Below, piece after piece: positions 11,800 to 27,418 of a DNA stretch of 64,000 bases; the stretch's first letter is position 1; each line of letters begins with the position of its first letter. The notes beneath the pieces are model-generated. The model did not search any database. It was not told the origin of the DNA and worked only from the letters and a program-made list of their open reading frames with translations. Origin of the DNA: Typhlomys cinereus (lineage: Eukaryota; Chordata; Mammalia; Rodentia; Platacanthomyidae); contig JALPQD010000053.1 of assembly GCA_023101885.1 (NCBI GenBank), forward strand, positions 3,226,447-3,290,446, read 5' to 3'. The position numbers and the translations under genes are program-made.

Positions 11800-12353
11800 A
11801 GCCAGGATTAGAGCAGCCATGCTGGGATGGGTCTCTCAAGGTCTTTGATGGTCTTTGGAATTCCTGAAGGTCATCCCCCCACTGCTGGAATTTCCCTGAA
11901 GGAACACCCCTGCTGAGGAACTGACTCCAAACCTCCAGAGATAAAATGGCCAACTCCCCTATGAAAGGATTACGGAGATGAGCCCTCCATATCCAACAAT
12001 GTGGCCTCTAGCCCACCTGGGCCCAAGAGCAACTGAGCCCCAATGGGAATTAATCAATGGGAAAAAGCCAGTTTCCAGGCTTGTCTTGGTGTATAAATAC
12101 ACCTGGCCCTGGCAGCCATCTTTGGTGCCCTAGCCCCTCATGGCACTCTAGTGCCATGGGTTCTTGTTTCTTGCTCCTCATGGGTTCCATGCCTAGGCTC
12201 CATGAGTTCTCCATGGTGGTTCCCGAATTCGCCCGTGGTTCTACACACACACACACACACACACACGGCACTCCATGTCTGAGAACATTGAATTCCAACC
12301 TTTCTCTTCTCTAATATAAACTCTACCTTAATCCTCTACATGTGCTCTGGTTT
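11800..12353 (+). mobile_element. LTR copy 1 (endogenous retrovirus-like), sense
   Basis: The copy has a U3 part (agagcagccatgctgggatg), a TATA box (tataaata, 12092-12099) and an R region that opens near cctagcccctcatggcactc. A mutated poly(A) signal (aatataaa) follows at about 12313. It stops abruptly at 12353, where a second LTR in reverse orientation begins. No coding sequence accompanies it. Orientation comes from the TATA and poly(A) signals. The family cannot be named without a library. Confidence 0.8.
12209..12266 (-). repeat. Headless, tail-less SINE fragment inside the LTR
   Basis: ccatggtggttcccgaattc and gtggttctacacac followed by CA repeats match the 3' body of the young SINE family. 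The fragment sits in place of LTR text that is present in copy 2, with no A-rich tail or target-site duplication. The strand label is nominal. Confidence 0.75.
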
Positions 12354-13105
12354 TGTTGCAGGGAAATGGTCTTTTCGGCTGTCCCACCTGGGGTGCCAAA
12401 TATTGCAGGGACAGGACCGTCCCAATGTTGCGGGGTTCTTGTGTTCTGGAGTAAAGATTGAAACCAGAACACATGTAGAGGATTAAGGTAGAATTTATTA
12501 GAGAGAAAAATTGGAACTCATGGACTCCAGATGTGGAGAGCCATGAGGGGCTAGAATGCCCCAGAGAATTCAGGGTGCCTGGGCATGGAATCCATGAGGA
12601 GCAAGAAACAAGAAATGGACTCATGGCACTAGAGGGCCATGAGGGGCTAGGGCACCAAAGATGGCTGCCAGGGCCACGTGTATTGATACACCTAGACAAG
12701 CCTGGGGAAACTGGCTTTTTCCCATTGGTTAATTCCCATTGGGGCCCAATCCAGTTGCTCTTGGGCCCATATGGGCTAGAGGTCAAGTACTTTGATAAGT
12801 AGAGCTCATCTCCATAATCCCTTCCTAGGAATGTTGGCCGTCTTATCTCTGGGAGGATTGGAGTCAGTTCCTCAGCAGGGGTGTTCCCTCAGGGTGATTC
12901 CAGCAGTGGGGGATGACCTTCAGGAATTCCAAAGACCTTCAAAGACTTTGAGACCCATCCCAGCATAGCTGCACTAATCCTGCCTCAGTTTCAGTTTTCG
13001 ACTCTGGAACACAAGAACCTATGACATTGGGACCGTCCCAATTCCTGTCCCTGCAACATTTGGTACCCCAGGTGGGACAGCCAAAAAGACCTTTTCCCTG
13101 CATCA
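12354..13105 (-). mobile_element. LTR copy 2 with long terminal inverted repeats, antisense
   Basis: On the minus strand this 752-bp unit starts TGATGCAGGGAAAAGG and ends in the complementary TTTCCCTGCAACA. The two ends are imperfect inverted repeats over roughly 100 bp. Inside, on the minus strand, are the same U3, TATA-like, R and poly(A) signal (AATAAA) order as in copy 1. It is joined tail-to-tail to copy 1. No target-site duplication is visible, so the pair looks rearranged. Confidence 0.75.
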
Positions 13106-13165
13106 ATCCTAGTAAACACTGAATAATATCACAATTTTTATTTCACAGTAGCTAACTTTAAAGAT

Positions 13166-13325
13166 CTATTATTTTATCTTTGAGAGGATTGGAGTCAGTT
13201 CCTCAGCAGAGTGCTCCCTCAGGGTGATTTCAGCAGTGGGGGATGACCTTCAGGAATTCCAAAGACCTTCAAAGACTTTGAGAGATCCATCCCAGCATGG
13301 CTGCTCTAATCCTGCCTCATTCCCA
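13166..13325 (-). mobile_element. LTR fragment (U3 portion)
   Basis: The stretch aggattggagtcagttcctc to the catcccagcatggctgctct segment repeats the U3 region of LTR copy 2 (12848-12980) in the same orientation. Confidence 0.8.
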
Positions 13326-13500
13326 GATATAAACCTATAATTTTCTAGGAATCTCACCAGAAATCCCGTCTACAAAAAAAGGACATGAACTAAATTCCTT
13401 GGGCAATCCTAGCAGCTGATAGCGCTTACTTTACCATAATATTCCATCCAAGGTAACTCCAGAGCAACCCTATAGCCCTACTTATCAAAAGAAAAAAAAG

Positions 13501-13712
13501 AGGGGTAGGGCATGTAGCTCAGTTGGTAGAGTGCTTTCCCAGTATGCATGATGCTGTTTGATCTCAGCACCCATAAACCAGGTATGATCAGAATCTTGTA
13601 ATTCCAGCACTTGGGAGATGGAGATGGGAGGTTTGGAAGTACAAAGTCATTCTCAGCTACACAGCCAAGAGTCTGAGGTCAGTTTGGGCTATAGGAGACC
13701 CTGCCTCAAAAA
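13501..13712 (+). mobile_element. B4-type composite SINE (ID + B1)
   Basis: An ID-like head (gcatgtagctcagttggtag) is followed by a B1-like part (gtaattccagcacttgggag) ending in cctgcctcaaaaat. Confidence 0.75.
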
Positions 13713-13717
13713 TAAAG

Positions 13718-13992
13718 AGAGCTGGAGAGATTGCTCAGGGATTAAGACTCTGCCTCCCAAGCAGAAGGACCGAGTTCAGATTCCTGGCCCCACACAAAAA
13801 TAACAAGTAGAAACTGGTGGCCTGCACTTCTGACCCTGGTGGGCCTGGGGACTCTCAGAGAGAAGCAAAAAGGAGGTAGAAGCAATCCAGGATGATTCCT
13901 GAAGTTACCCTTGGTCCTTTACAGATATGCACACAATTATCTTTCTCTTTCTCTCTCTCTCTTCTTTCTTCTCTTTCTCTCTCTCTTCTTTC

Positions 13993-14038
<46 letters not shown>
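13718..14038 (+). mobile_element. Older long B2-type SINE with TC/CA microsatellite tail
   Basis: The head gagctggagagattgctcag and the older body run to about 13930, followed by a compound (TC)n with TTTC interruptions and (CA)n at 13940-14038. Confidence 0.8.
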
Positions 14039-14189
14039 TGTGCTCACAAAAATAGAAAAAATTACAAATAAATAAGAGAATAAAAGGTTTCTTAACAGCT
14101 TTTTGAGATATAACTTGAGAGCAACCAAAATGGTATATATCAGTCAGATACAGGTGTTGACTTGAAGGTAGAGGGTTTGAGCTCTGGGT

Positions 14190-14560
14190 ACATATATAGA
14201 TAACTAGTAGTTAAGCCCAGAGCAAACCTGCAGGAGATGTCTACTTGATGGGGAAGGTCCAACCCTTGGTGGGTAGGATTAAGCGCTTTACAGGTGATAA
14301 AATACAGAGAGCTGGTTGAGAAAGTTACCGTCCTTCTGTATACATGGCCAGATAATGCTGGTCTGGCAAGTAAGGATCATCCCTCTCTCAGCCATTACAT
14401 GATATGTGTAGCCAGTTACATTGGCCCCTGTTGGTGTAAGCTCTCTTGCCAGCTGGACTCAGAACTGTAACTAAGAGAAAAATAAATCCCTTATTCCCTT
14501 AAGCTGTTTGATAGTGATTTTATCAGCAACCCTAGAGGCAAACTGCTACAGATCAGAAGG
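14190..14560 (+). mobile_element. Possible MaLR/MT-type LTR
   Basis: The 3' part (taaatcccttattccctta, then ttttatcagcaaccctagag) resembles the end of rodent MaLR-type LTRs. The poly(A) signal AATAAA is near 14482. The 5' limit is unclear. Confidence 0.45.
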
Positions 14561-14561
14561 A

Positions 14562-15660
14562 AGAAGGAGCTATATACTTTATAGGAAGTGTGGTTTCACT
14601 TAAAGTTTAGGAAGAGAATATCACCATTACTTTTGTTTAGATAAATTGATTTGGCAGTGGCCAGGGGAAAGAATTTAAGATGGGATAAACTAGAGGAACA
14701 AAGTGAACTCAAGGCTAGGTATATGGGAGAAATGAAAATGAAAGATGCCAAGGAGAGAAGGACCTAAGAAACAGAAGACGGTCAGGCCTGGTATTACAGG
14801 TTTACAATTCTAGCTACTTGGGAGGCTGAGGCAGAAGGATTATGTTTAGTCCCCCATCTATTAAATCCGTTTTTCCCATCAGCGTGCTGCCTCCAAAGGA
14901 CTTCTGTACGTTACTTTAAAACTCATGGAATCTATCGCCTCATCTCTTGTCCGAAGTCTCTGGGCCCACTGCTATATTTAGGAAACTTCTTTCAACTCCA
15001 CATTCTTCTCAAGAATATCTAACTAAATTAGATTATTTGTCCACAAGAGAACCTGAATAAAGACATGCAACTTCTATTTGGGACTAGAAAACACAAAATT
15101 AATTAATAACTCCAAGGGACAAGAAGTCTAGAATTCCTGAAAAGAAAAAATACTAACCTTTTTTATCCATTGAGTGTTATCCACTATCAATGACTAGGAG
15201 ATGGAAATTAATAATTTGGAAAACTGTCTTACCATAAATAAAAATTGAAGAACTTAAGAGTAAGAATTCAGTATTGCCCCCTCTGTTGCTCATCAAAATT
15301 CTTTTTAATCTTCATCCAAAAGATAAAATCTCAAACAAAAAGCAGGTAACACAAATAAGTAAAAATAGACAAGTATAAGAAAACAAAAATCATAGGTGCA
15401 ATAATAAATAGCAATTAGCTTTTATGGTTAGCATTATCATAAAAACATGGTGTCAACTGTAGTTATCTGAAGCATATGGACCAATTCCAAAGGGAATGGA
15501 TACTGTTTTTTATTTTGTGAGAATGATAGCCAGTATTTCAGATTTTAAGCTGGTGTAGTAGGCACTGTATTTTTTGCAATACTAGTTATTCACTCAAGAT
15601 TTTTTGTTTTCTTTGGGCTGGTTGGATGTTTGTTTTGGGTTTTTTTTTTTTTCTGTTTGC
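14562..15660. other. Intergenic sequence with a B1 fragment
   Basis: A B1-like fragment lies near 14785-14850 (ctagctacttgggaggctga). Otherwise I see no gene or confident repeat in this AT-rich stretch. Confidence 0.35.
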
Positions 15661-15669
15661 TTTTCTTGT

Positions 15670-15805
15670 TGCGGGAAGGAGTTGCTTTCAAGACAGCGAC
15701 TTGTTATATTTGAAGTCACTATGTAGTCCAGGCTAGTTTTGAACTTATGATCCTTCTGCTTCAGCCTTCCCCATGCTGAGATGACAGGCATGTGACACAA
15801 GGGCA
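15670..15805 (-). mobile_element. B1-like SINE
   Basis: The plus strand shows the reverse B1 pattern: actatgtagtccaggctagt, then cttatgatccttctgcttca. Confidence 0.65.
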
Positions 15806-15894
15806 AGCCCCATTTAAGTTTCTTTCTTTTTTTTTTATCTATTTTTTTTACTTATGTTTGAGGCAGAGATCACATTATCATCTTGAGAGATATA

Positions 15895-16200
15895 GAAAAG
15901 GCATCTAACATGCCTCATGGTAAAAATCCTGATGAAACTGGGAATTGACAGAGCACATTTTATAATAAAGGCTATATATGACAAACCTATAGCTAACATT
16001 ATTCTAAATGGTGGGAAAATTAAAACAAGGGTACTGACTTTCAGTAATCTTATTCAATATAATGTCTGAAGTCTTAGAGCAATGAGATAAGAGAAATTAA
16101 AAGGCTACGAAAAGAAAGGAAGAAGTCAACTTGTCCCCATCTGCAGATATGACTCTATAGTTATGTCTTCCAAGACCCAAAGAGGCCTCTCCAAAACCCT
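15895..16200 (+). mobile_element. L1 ORF2 fragment
   Basis: The translation across frames gives the L1 reverse-transcriptase-domain pattern (a tataTgacaaacc tatagcYaacatt-type segment followed by aatggtgggaaaattaaaa). It is truncated at both ends and its frame is broken. Confidence 0.65.
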
Positions 16201-16206
16201 TAGATC

Positions 16207-16552
16207 TGGGCTGGAAAGATAACTCAATGGCTAAAACCTTCGCCTCATAAGCCAAAGGACCTGATTTCTGATGCCCAGATCCCACATAAAAAAATGTCAG
16301 GTGGGGCTGAAGAGATGGTTCAGGTGTTATACCTCTGCCTTGAAAGCAAAAGGTCCTGAGTTCAGATCCCAGATACCACAAAAAAAAAAAAAAAAGCCAG
16401 ACAGAAATGGCATTTACCTGTACTTCTGGTCCTGGAAAACGAAGCTTGGGAAAACTCCGGAGGAGAGCAAAGCAAAGAAGAAGTAGCACATTCCAAGGTG
16501 ATTCCTGAATTCATCCTTGGGCCTCCACACACACATACAGTGCTCTCTGATG
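16207..16552 (+). mobile_element. SINE fragment plus older long B2-type SINE
   Basis: A truncated SINE head at 16207-16300 is followed by a longer copy at 16302-16552. The longer copy has the head gggctgaagagatggttcag and an A-run inside the body. Confidence 0.75.
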
Positions 16553-16665
16553 AAAGAAAGAAAGAAAGAGAGAAAGAGAGAGAGAGAGAGGAGACAGAGG
16601 AAACAGAGAGAAGAGAAAGAGAGAGGGAGGGAGGGAGAGAGGGAGGGAGAGAGCGAGCGAGGGAA
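16553..16665. repeat. (GAAA)n/(GA)n/(GGGA)n purine tract
   Basis: A compound polypurine microsatellite of about 110 bp growing from the end of the preceding SINE. Confidence 0.9.
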
Positions 16666-16716
16666 GGAATTTACAATTTTCGAAAGAAGAAATATAGATG
16701 GCTATTAAATATTTGC

Positions 16717-16896
16717 AAAAGATGGAACTGGGGATTTATCTCAGGCAGAACATTTGCCTAGTATACACAAAGCCCTGATTCTGATCCTCAGAAGGGGCCA
16801 TGGAACCACATACTTGTAATTCCAGCATTGAGCAGAAAGATCAAGGTCATCCTCAACTGCATAGTGAGTTCAAGGCCAGCCTGAGCTACAGGAGGC

Positions 16897-16900
<4 letters not shown>
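16717..16900 (+). mobile_element. B4-type composite SINE (ID + B1)
   Basis: An ID-like head (actggggatttatctcaggc) is joined to a B1-like part (cttgtaattccagcattgag). Confidence 0.65.
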
Positions 16901-16966
<66 letters not shown>

Positions 16967-17062
16967 TGTGTGTGTGTGTTTGTCTGAGGACACTGTGTAT
17001 CCCTGTGGAGGACTAAGGGTGACTTCAGAAATCATCCTGCATGCGCATCACAAACTAAATAA
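16901..17062 (-). mobile_element. Truncated older SINE with (TG)n
   Basis: A TG tract of nearly 80 bp leads into the reverse SINE 3' body (ggtgacttcagaaatcatcc). The head is missing. Confidence 0.7.
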
Positions 17063-17095
17063 AGTTTTTTGTTGTTTTTTTTTTTAAATACTGCT

Positions 17096-17262
17096 TTGAG
17101 GGGGTGGAGAGATGGTTCAAGGGTTAAGACTGCTTCACAAGCAGAAGTATCTGAATTCTGATACTGGTTCCTACCTAAAAACACCAGGAAATGGCAGTGG
17201 CCTGCACTTCCAGCCTTGGAAGGCGGAGCCTGAAAAATCCCAGAGTGAAGCAAAAATGTGAT
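17096..17262 (+). mobile_element. Truncated older long B2-type SINE
   Basis: The head ggtggagagatggttcaagg and the body run to gaaaaatcccagagtgaagc, where L1 sequence takes over. Confidence 0.75.
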
Positions 17263-17875
17263 CATGCTCTGCCACTTCTGTCATACACCCTGGACATATG
17301 ATTTCATACACCACAAAATATTTGCACATCCATGTTTATTGCTGCTCTATTCACACTAATAAGGGAATGGAATCAGCCAATAGATGGATAATGAAACTGT
17401 GATATACACACACATGGAGTTTTATTCAGTCATAAGACAAATGATAAGTGTGCACCCCCATCTCTCTTACACACACATAAAGCAAAAATTAATTAATGGT
17501 ATTTGCAGGAAAACAGATGGAATTTAATATTAAGTGACTAACCTAGAATTCAGAAAAATAAGTTCCTTGTTTCTTTCTCATATATGGATCCTAATTTTGA
17601 TATTTGTATGTTTATGTGTAAGTGTGGGCAGAGATCAGGAAACCCGAAAGATCATGATAAAGGAAAAAAGAGGTTTTAATGAGAGAAGTAGGAAGGACAC
17701 ATGTGATATGAAAATGGAGGGGAGAAATCTGGCAGGGGTGGGGTAACATATATTGGAGGAGGCAGGGAGATGGGTAAAGGAAGCCGATTAGGGAGAGGAA
17801 CAATCTAAACTATGTATTGTGAAAACGTCATAAGAAAACCTGCTACTTTATATGCTAATTAAATATGAAATGAAA
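17263..17875 (+). mobile_element. L1 (LINE-1) 3' fragment
   Basis: catgtttattgctgctctat and ggagttttattcagtcataa mark the L1 ORF2 end in sense orientation. A 3'-UTR-like part follows, to the ctaattaaatatgaaatg end. Confidence 0.75.
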
Positions 17876-18035
17876 GTGTTGCAGAGAGAGCTCAGACACT
17901 GTCTGCCAAACCTGATGACAACTTGAATTCAATACCCAGAACCCACATAGTAGGAAGAGGGAACGAACTCCTGCAAATTTTTGTCTGACTTCCATACATG
18001 CACCATGGCACACCCATACAAATAACAAATGTGAT
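17876..18035 (+). mobile_element. B2-like SINE
   Basis: gttgcagagagagctcagac, the segment aattcaatacccagaaccca and cttccatacatgcaccatgg fit a B2-type element. Confidence 0.6.
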
Positions 18036-18044
18036 ACTTTTTAT

Positions 18045-18315
18045 TCTTTCAATATGTGTGTATATGTGGGGAGTATTAGAGTGTGTATGTCTGCATGTAT
18101 GTGTGAGGGTGTATGTATACAGGTATACTTGAGTGTGTGTGCCTGTGGAAGCAGAAGGGTGATAATGGGAATTGTCCTTCCTCTTCCAACCTTATATGGT
18201 GGTGAGCCTGAGTCTCACTGGGGCTAATCTGGCCAGCCAACTTGCTCTGGGGACTCCCAGGCTCTGTCTTCCAAGGCTGGAATAATAAGCAAGGGCAGCA
18301 TTTTCGTTTTGCTGT
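18045..18315 (-). repeat. B2/B3-like SINE (reverse)
   Basis: A TG-rich start with gtgcctgtggaagcagaagg and a diverged body read as a reverse B2/B3-type element. Tentative. Confidence 0.4.
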
Positions 18316-18656
18316 CATTTTGTGTGTTATGTGTTTATGTGTACATCAAAAGGCATTATGTGTGTCTGTGGAGGCCCAAGGATGACTTCAGGAATTATCC
18401 TGGATTGTTCTACCTCCTTTTTGCTTTGCTCTGAGGTTTTCCCAAAACCAGAATACAGGCTGCTGCCATTTCCACCTGGCTTTTTAACGTGGTATCTAGG
18501 GTCTGAACTCAGCCCCTTCTGTTTGCCAGACAGAGGCAATCTCTGAGCCATCTCTCCAGGCAGTATCCAGCATTTTTTCAGTGGGATCCAACCTCAAGTC
18601 CTTTTGCTTGTGAGGCAAAGGCTTTAACCACTGAGCCATTTCCCCAGCCCTGTAAT
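18316..18656 (-). mobile_element. Older long B2-type SINE plus a truncated second head
   Basis: A near-complete reverse copy ends in ctgagccatctctccaggca (18560). It is followed by a truncated second head ending in ctgagccatttccccagccc (18656). Confidence 0.75.
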
Positions 18657-23086
<4,430 letters not shown>

Positions 23087-23171
23087 TAAAATAAGGTCGT
23101 ATTAGCACAAAGCACCCAGTGACTGGAACCAAACCAGACAGGGGAATGGAAACATAAACAAAGGAAACATT

Positions 23172-23177
23172 AATAAA
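23172..23177 (+). terminator. Candidate poly(A) signal of SPATA31G1
   Basis: AATAAA lies 86 bp after the SPATA31G1 stop codon. It is the first such hexamer downstream. Confidence 0.6.
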
Positions 23178-23179
23178 AT

Positions 23180-25287
23180 AGTTCAACTAGACAAATCCCA
23201 TTCATGTCTTCTTTGAAGTCTAGGATGCTGGGAATGTCAGTTCCCTATTAATTTCTGCTGGGGCCATATCCCTACAGGTCAGGTCCCAGAGATAGATAGC
23301 AAGCTTAACTTCCCTTTTCAGACTTTGACAGATGATCCTATCTTGGATTTTCACATCCTGAATCTTTGGGATGAGGCTGCAGGACCAAAGGAGCATAATT
23401 CTGTTCTTGAGAGACAAAGACTTCACCAAGTGAACAGAAAAATATACATCAAATCACATGAGTACCAGTTTGTTTTTTTAATCCTAGCTATAGTCCTGTA
23501 CTTCATCCACCTGATAACATTTTCCCCCCTAAAGGTAATGTCTTGTTAAAGCCTCAAGCTCAGTTTACCAAATGCTGGAATTACAGATGCCTATCATTAC
23601 TATGCCTGGCTTCTGTGTATCTTCCTAGCCATTCATTTATTGACCTTTAATGATCTCAGTCCATCTTGGTCCTGCACTTCTCACTTGCTGGATGAACTAA
23701 TCCATTTTCATGGCCACACAAAAAACAAGTGCTTTTTCACATTTTGCTTTTTATATGTGCTGTTGTGCTGGGGGCTGAACCCAGGACGCTATACCAAACT
23801 AAATCCCCGTGTCCTTTTCATGTTTAATTATCCATTCATAGTCTTTACCCATTTTCCTACTGCACTATTAGATATTGTAATCAGCTTTACTGTTCTGAAT
23901 TAAGAACCACAAACTAATATGAACTGTCAGAAGTCTGACACATCTCAGCGCTAAAATCAAGAGGTTGGCAGAGATGCAACTACTCCTTTCCCTAGGCTTT
24001 GGGTAAGATTAAACTTTGCCTTTCCCAGCTTTTAGGACATACATATTTTGGCCTGATTCCCCTCACTTTCTCAAAGCTAGCAAAGACAAGGCAGGTCTTT
24101 TTCACATTGCATCACTATGGTTCCTTTTGTCTTCTTTTTTACTGTTGATAATGGAGATTGAACCCAGATACAAGTGAGGAAAGTATTCTAACACTGAGTG
24201 ACATCAACAGTCCATACTCTTTGACTGATAAGAGTTGTAATTATACTAGTTCATCTACATAATCTAGGGCACTGACAGTTATCAAATTCAGTCTTGTTCA
24301 TGGTAAGAGAACAGTCTACTACTTAATTATAGACCTAGCATTCACTCTTACTCCTGATCTTATAGCAAAATTGCTAAGCAATCTTATTTTTATATGCAAT
24401 CTTAATTCTTTGGCCTATAAAATAATATTCACACATTATAGGAATCAGTTCATAGGCATCTTAAGCCTTCATCTTGTCTACAATACTCATCAGATTAGGG
24501 AAATAACTCAGGGGTTAACACTTTTGCGAGTCAACAGACCTGGGCAACCATTTCCTCCATTATTTTTCTGAAAGTTACCGTATCATCCAAATACCTAAGA
24601 TTGTCACTCCTAATTCCTTCCTGGTTTTATCTATCATCTAAACCCTATTATGGCTATATAATCTATTTCAAATCCATTGCCACTTCTCCATCTCTACTAT
24701 CACGTTGTCCAGTCATCTCTCACCAAATTGGTTGCTCTTTTCAGTCCATCTTCCACTGTTGCAATTTCCTTAAATCAACTCAATCTCTTCAACAAGGATC
24801 ATAAATTTTTGAACAAAGGTAACCAGGGACATGGGTACTTCATAGTATGTCTCGAATTCAATTTCCAGTCTTGAAAAAAGTAAACACCAAAACGTTTTTA
24901 TTTGAAAAGTTTCACTATGCACCTAGGCTGATCTTGAATTTACTATCCTCTTGCTCTAGTCTTCCAAGGGAAAAAAACCTTGAACTCAATGAAGGCGAGT
25001 AGTTTACCCACAACCCCAGAACCTAGGAGGCTGTAGGAGAAAATCTACAAGTTTGAGGCCAAATTAAGCTCCATAGTGTGCTCCAGAAAAGCTTGGAATA
25101 GAGTTAAGACATTGACTTAAAAGAACATACGAAATTTCTAGTGTTAGACTGGTATTGAGTTGGTCAAAATAGTTGTGAATGGTACTGGGCTAACTTGGGA
25201 AACTCTGAATATGTTATGTCTATCCAATTGGTTCTTGATCCCCTGGAAGTTTTCTAAAGGAAAGATAGTTAATATTAATTTAAAGTT
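23180..25287. other. Intergenic, scattered B1/ID fragments
   Basis: Small reverse B1-like pieces lie near 23552-23612 and 24895-24970, a sense B1 piece near 25010-25080, and ID-like pieces near 23760-23805, 24150-24180 and 24490-24540. No gene is recognised. Confidence 0.4.
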
Positions 25288-25405
25288 TTAAAGGGCCAGT
25301 AAGATGACTCAGTGGGTAAAGGCATTTACACACAGGCCTGGGGACCCATATGCTTGAAAATAGTTATTTTATGACCTCCACATATGCAGTGACATGCGCA
25401 CACCT
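25288..25405 (+). mobile_element. Truncated B2-like SINE
   Basis: gggccagtaagatgactcag, then atgacctccacatatgcagt fit a short B2-type copy. Confidence 0.6.
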
Positions 25406-25577
25406 TCCTCTTGATTTAAGGAAATTGCCTTCTGCCTTTGTATGGTTTTCCCTTGCTTGCAGTTCCTTAACATTATGTGCCTTTAAAAGGAATGTTAAGA
25501 TAAACAAAGCCCAAATTTCCAAACCAGTGTTTTTTCCACACTATATTTCTTCTAGTCCATGTATCTAGTTAAAGTTA

Positions 25578-25657
25578 CAAAGTACTTTTCAATGTCACTG
25601 TTCCAAAACTTTATTTACAAAGTACTTTTCAATGTCACTGTTCCAAAACTTTATTTA
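25578..25657. repeat. 40-bp perfect tandem duplication
   Basis: The unit that starts caaagtacttttcaatgtca occurs twice head-to-tail at 25578-25617 and 25618-25657 with no mismatch that I can see. Confidence 0.95.
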
Positions 25658-27394
25658 GCCCAAACCTGTATGAATCTAAAACTCACCATCTACTGGCCAA
25701 GGACAAAACTGAAAATACTGTATTTTGCTCTTAAAAGTCTCAAAATACAGAAATCTAAATTTCCATTTGACATGAAAAGTTAATGAATCTGTTTTTCTAA
25801 TACAACTGTGAAAAATCCAAATCTTACACTAAACCTCTTTAAAACTCATTAGATAGACTGAGATCTGGGAAAGGACAGCAACCCACTTACCCACAATTCA
25901 GATGGATTGGTCAATCTATTATTCCTCATGAGGATGTGTTTCTCCTGGAATTTCAGGGCAAATTGTGAAGACTTATTTTGGGCACAAATATGTCTAAGAT
26001 GTTATGTTTATACTTCCATCCCTGCCTTTGTCTTGTTGGTTTTCATGTATCTAATGCTATATTCTTGATCTAAAACTCCTTTAAACATAGTTTAGGAGCT
26101 ACTTACTTTATAGTTCAGAAAGCAATTTCAACCATTTTAGCAGACCAAGAAACTTGAGATGCGCTTTAAGTGCTGGACACAGGTATCGTTTTCCCCCCTA
26201 AAGAATCTATAGGAGTCTGACTTATCATCCCCTACAGTGTGACAAGTAAAAGCAAGTCATCTGAACCTATCAAAACACATGCCTCAGAGGAAATGGTCCT
26301 TGCCTTTTGTTATGCTCCCCCAGCTTAATGGAATGGTCCCAACAAATTTCCTCCAAAACCCCTTATTTTTGGCCTTTAGATCAAAATGCCAATCCATAGG
26401 GATGACAGTAACAAATTTCAGCGTGGGAAGATTACAGAACAAGCAACCAGAAACACTTACAAGCAACTTGATGGAAAAATTGTCATAGAAAGTAACTCAA
26501 AAACTCAACAGTACAACTACATCCATTTTACAGCACAAGTGCCAGAGATATTCCAGTTTCAGTTAATCGTGTATCCTTCCAATCATGTCTATACACACCA
26601 GAAGGAAAGCTGAGACTTAGTGTAGGTACTAGGATGACCAGTTCTGTTTAAGGAGCTGAAGACTATTTTCACCCTCTCTAGGTGAAGCATCATGGTTCTG
26701 ACCCCAGAAAGACTAAATCATGAGTGAGGTATACCGTTGGATATATGCTGTACCTGTGTTTCGACCACATTACACAGTACGAGGAACCCTGAAAGCATCC
26801 CAGTATGGTCCTTGTCCTCAGGAAGAGGTCTATCCTGACCTAGTTTTACCATCCACATCAAACATAAGATATAAGGGAACACCTTCTCTCTATGTATAAC
26901 ACTACCAGGCTGTTCCTATCATATCCAGTGATTCTACAACATAAAAACATTCAAGTGCAAAACCCCAATTTCTGGGGTAAGTTTTAGCTGGAAATAAATG
27001 GAAGTAAGGTAAAGGAATCAGCAATACTTTTGGGAAATTATGGCTACCCACTAAGAAAAGACATTTTATTGGGTTTTGTAGGGGTTTGATACTCATTAAA
27101 CTAGAAATTTTCTCATGGTACAAGGTTTTTTTTTCCTCTCCCCTTGTGGCCAGTTTGACCCTAGAGGTATCCTGGCATTATCCTGTAACTGATGGTCTTT
27201 TCTGGTGTGCTAAAAGATAGGTACATTCCATACATTTTGCTAATACAGAAAGAGAAACTTAAAAGTTAACAGATTTATGGAAGAAAGGTATAAAAAAACT
27301 CTCTTATCCCTATGAGTGTCAAGGGAATACAATCTTCCAGGTTTTCAAGGCCCTTTCCCAAGAAAAGAAGCAGGCACAATGGCCAGAACTCAAG
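25658..27394. other. Intergenic between convergent SPATA31G1 and VCP
   Basis: No gene or confident repeat is recognised. A 59-codon open frame at 26720-26899 has no recognised homology. Confidence 0.35.
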
Positions 27395-27412
27395 TTCCAT
27401 TGAGACCCAACG

Positions 27413-27418
27413 TTTATT
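27413..27418 (-). terminator. VCP poly(A) signal
   Basis: AATAAA on the minus strand (plus-strand tttatt), followed by a GT-rich cgttgggtctc segment, lies about 540 bp after the VCP stop codon. A second AATAAA lies near 27767-27773 and could be an alternative site. Confidence 0.75.

Noticed and set aside
12354..13105. Reading LTR copy 2 as a DNA transposon because of its long terminal inverted repeats
   Set aside because: The TATA, R region and poly(A) signal order and the TG...CA ends are those of an LTR. No transposase remnant or transposon-type TSD is visible.
13501..13580. Possible tRNA genes suggested by A-box/B-box patterns here and in many SINE heads
   Set aside because: Anticodon arms and acceptor stems are not intact, and the pattern continues into SINE bodies. 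These are ID/B2-type SINE heads, not tRNA genes.
26720..26899. 59-codon open frame starting MSEVYRWIYAVP in the intergenic stretch before VCP
   Set aside because: No homology that I recognise and no splice or conservation evidence. Such a length is expected by chance in this much sequence.
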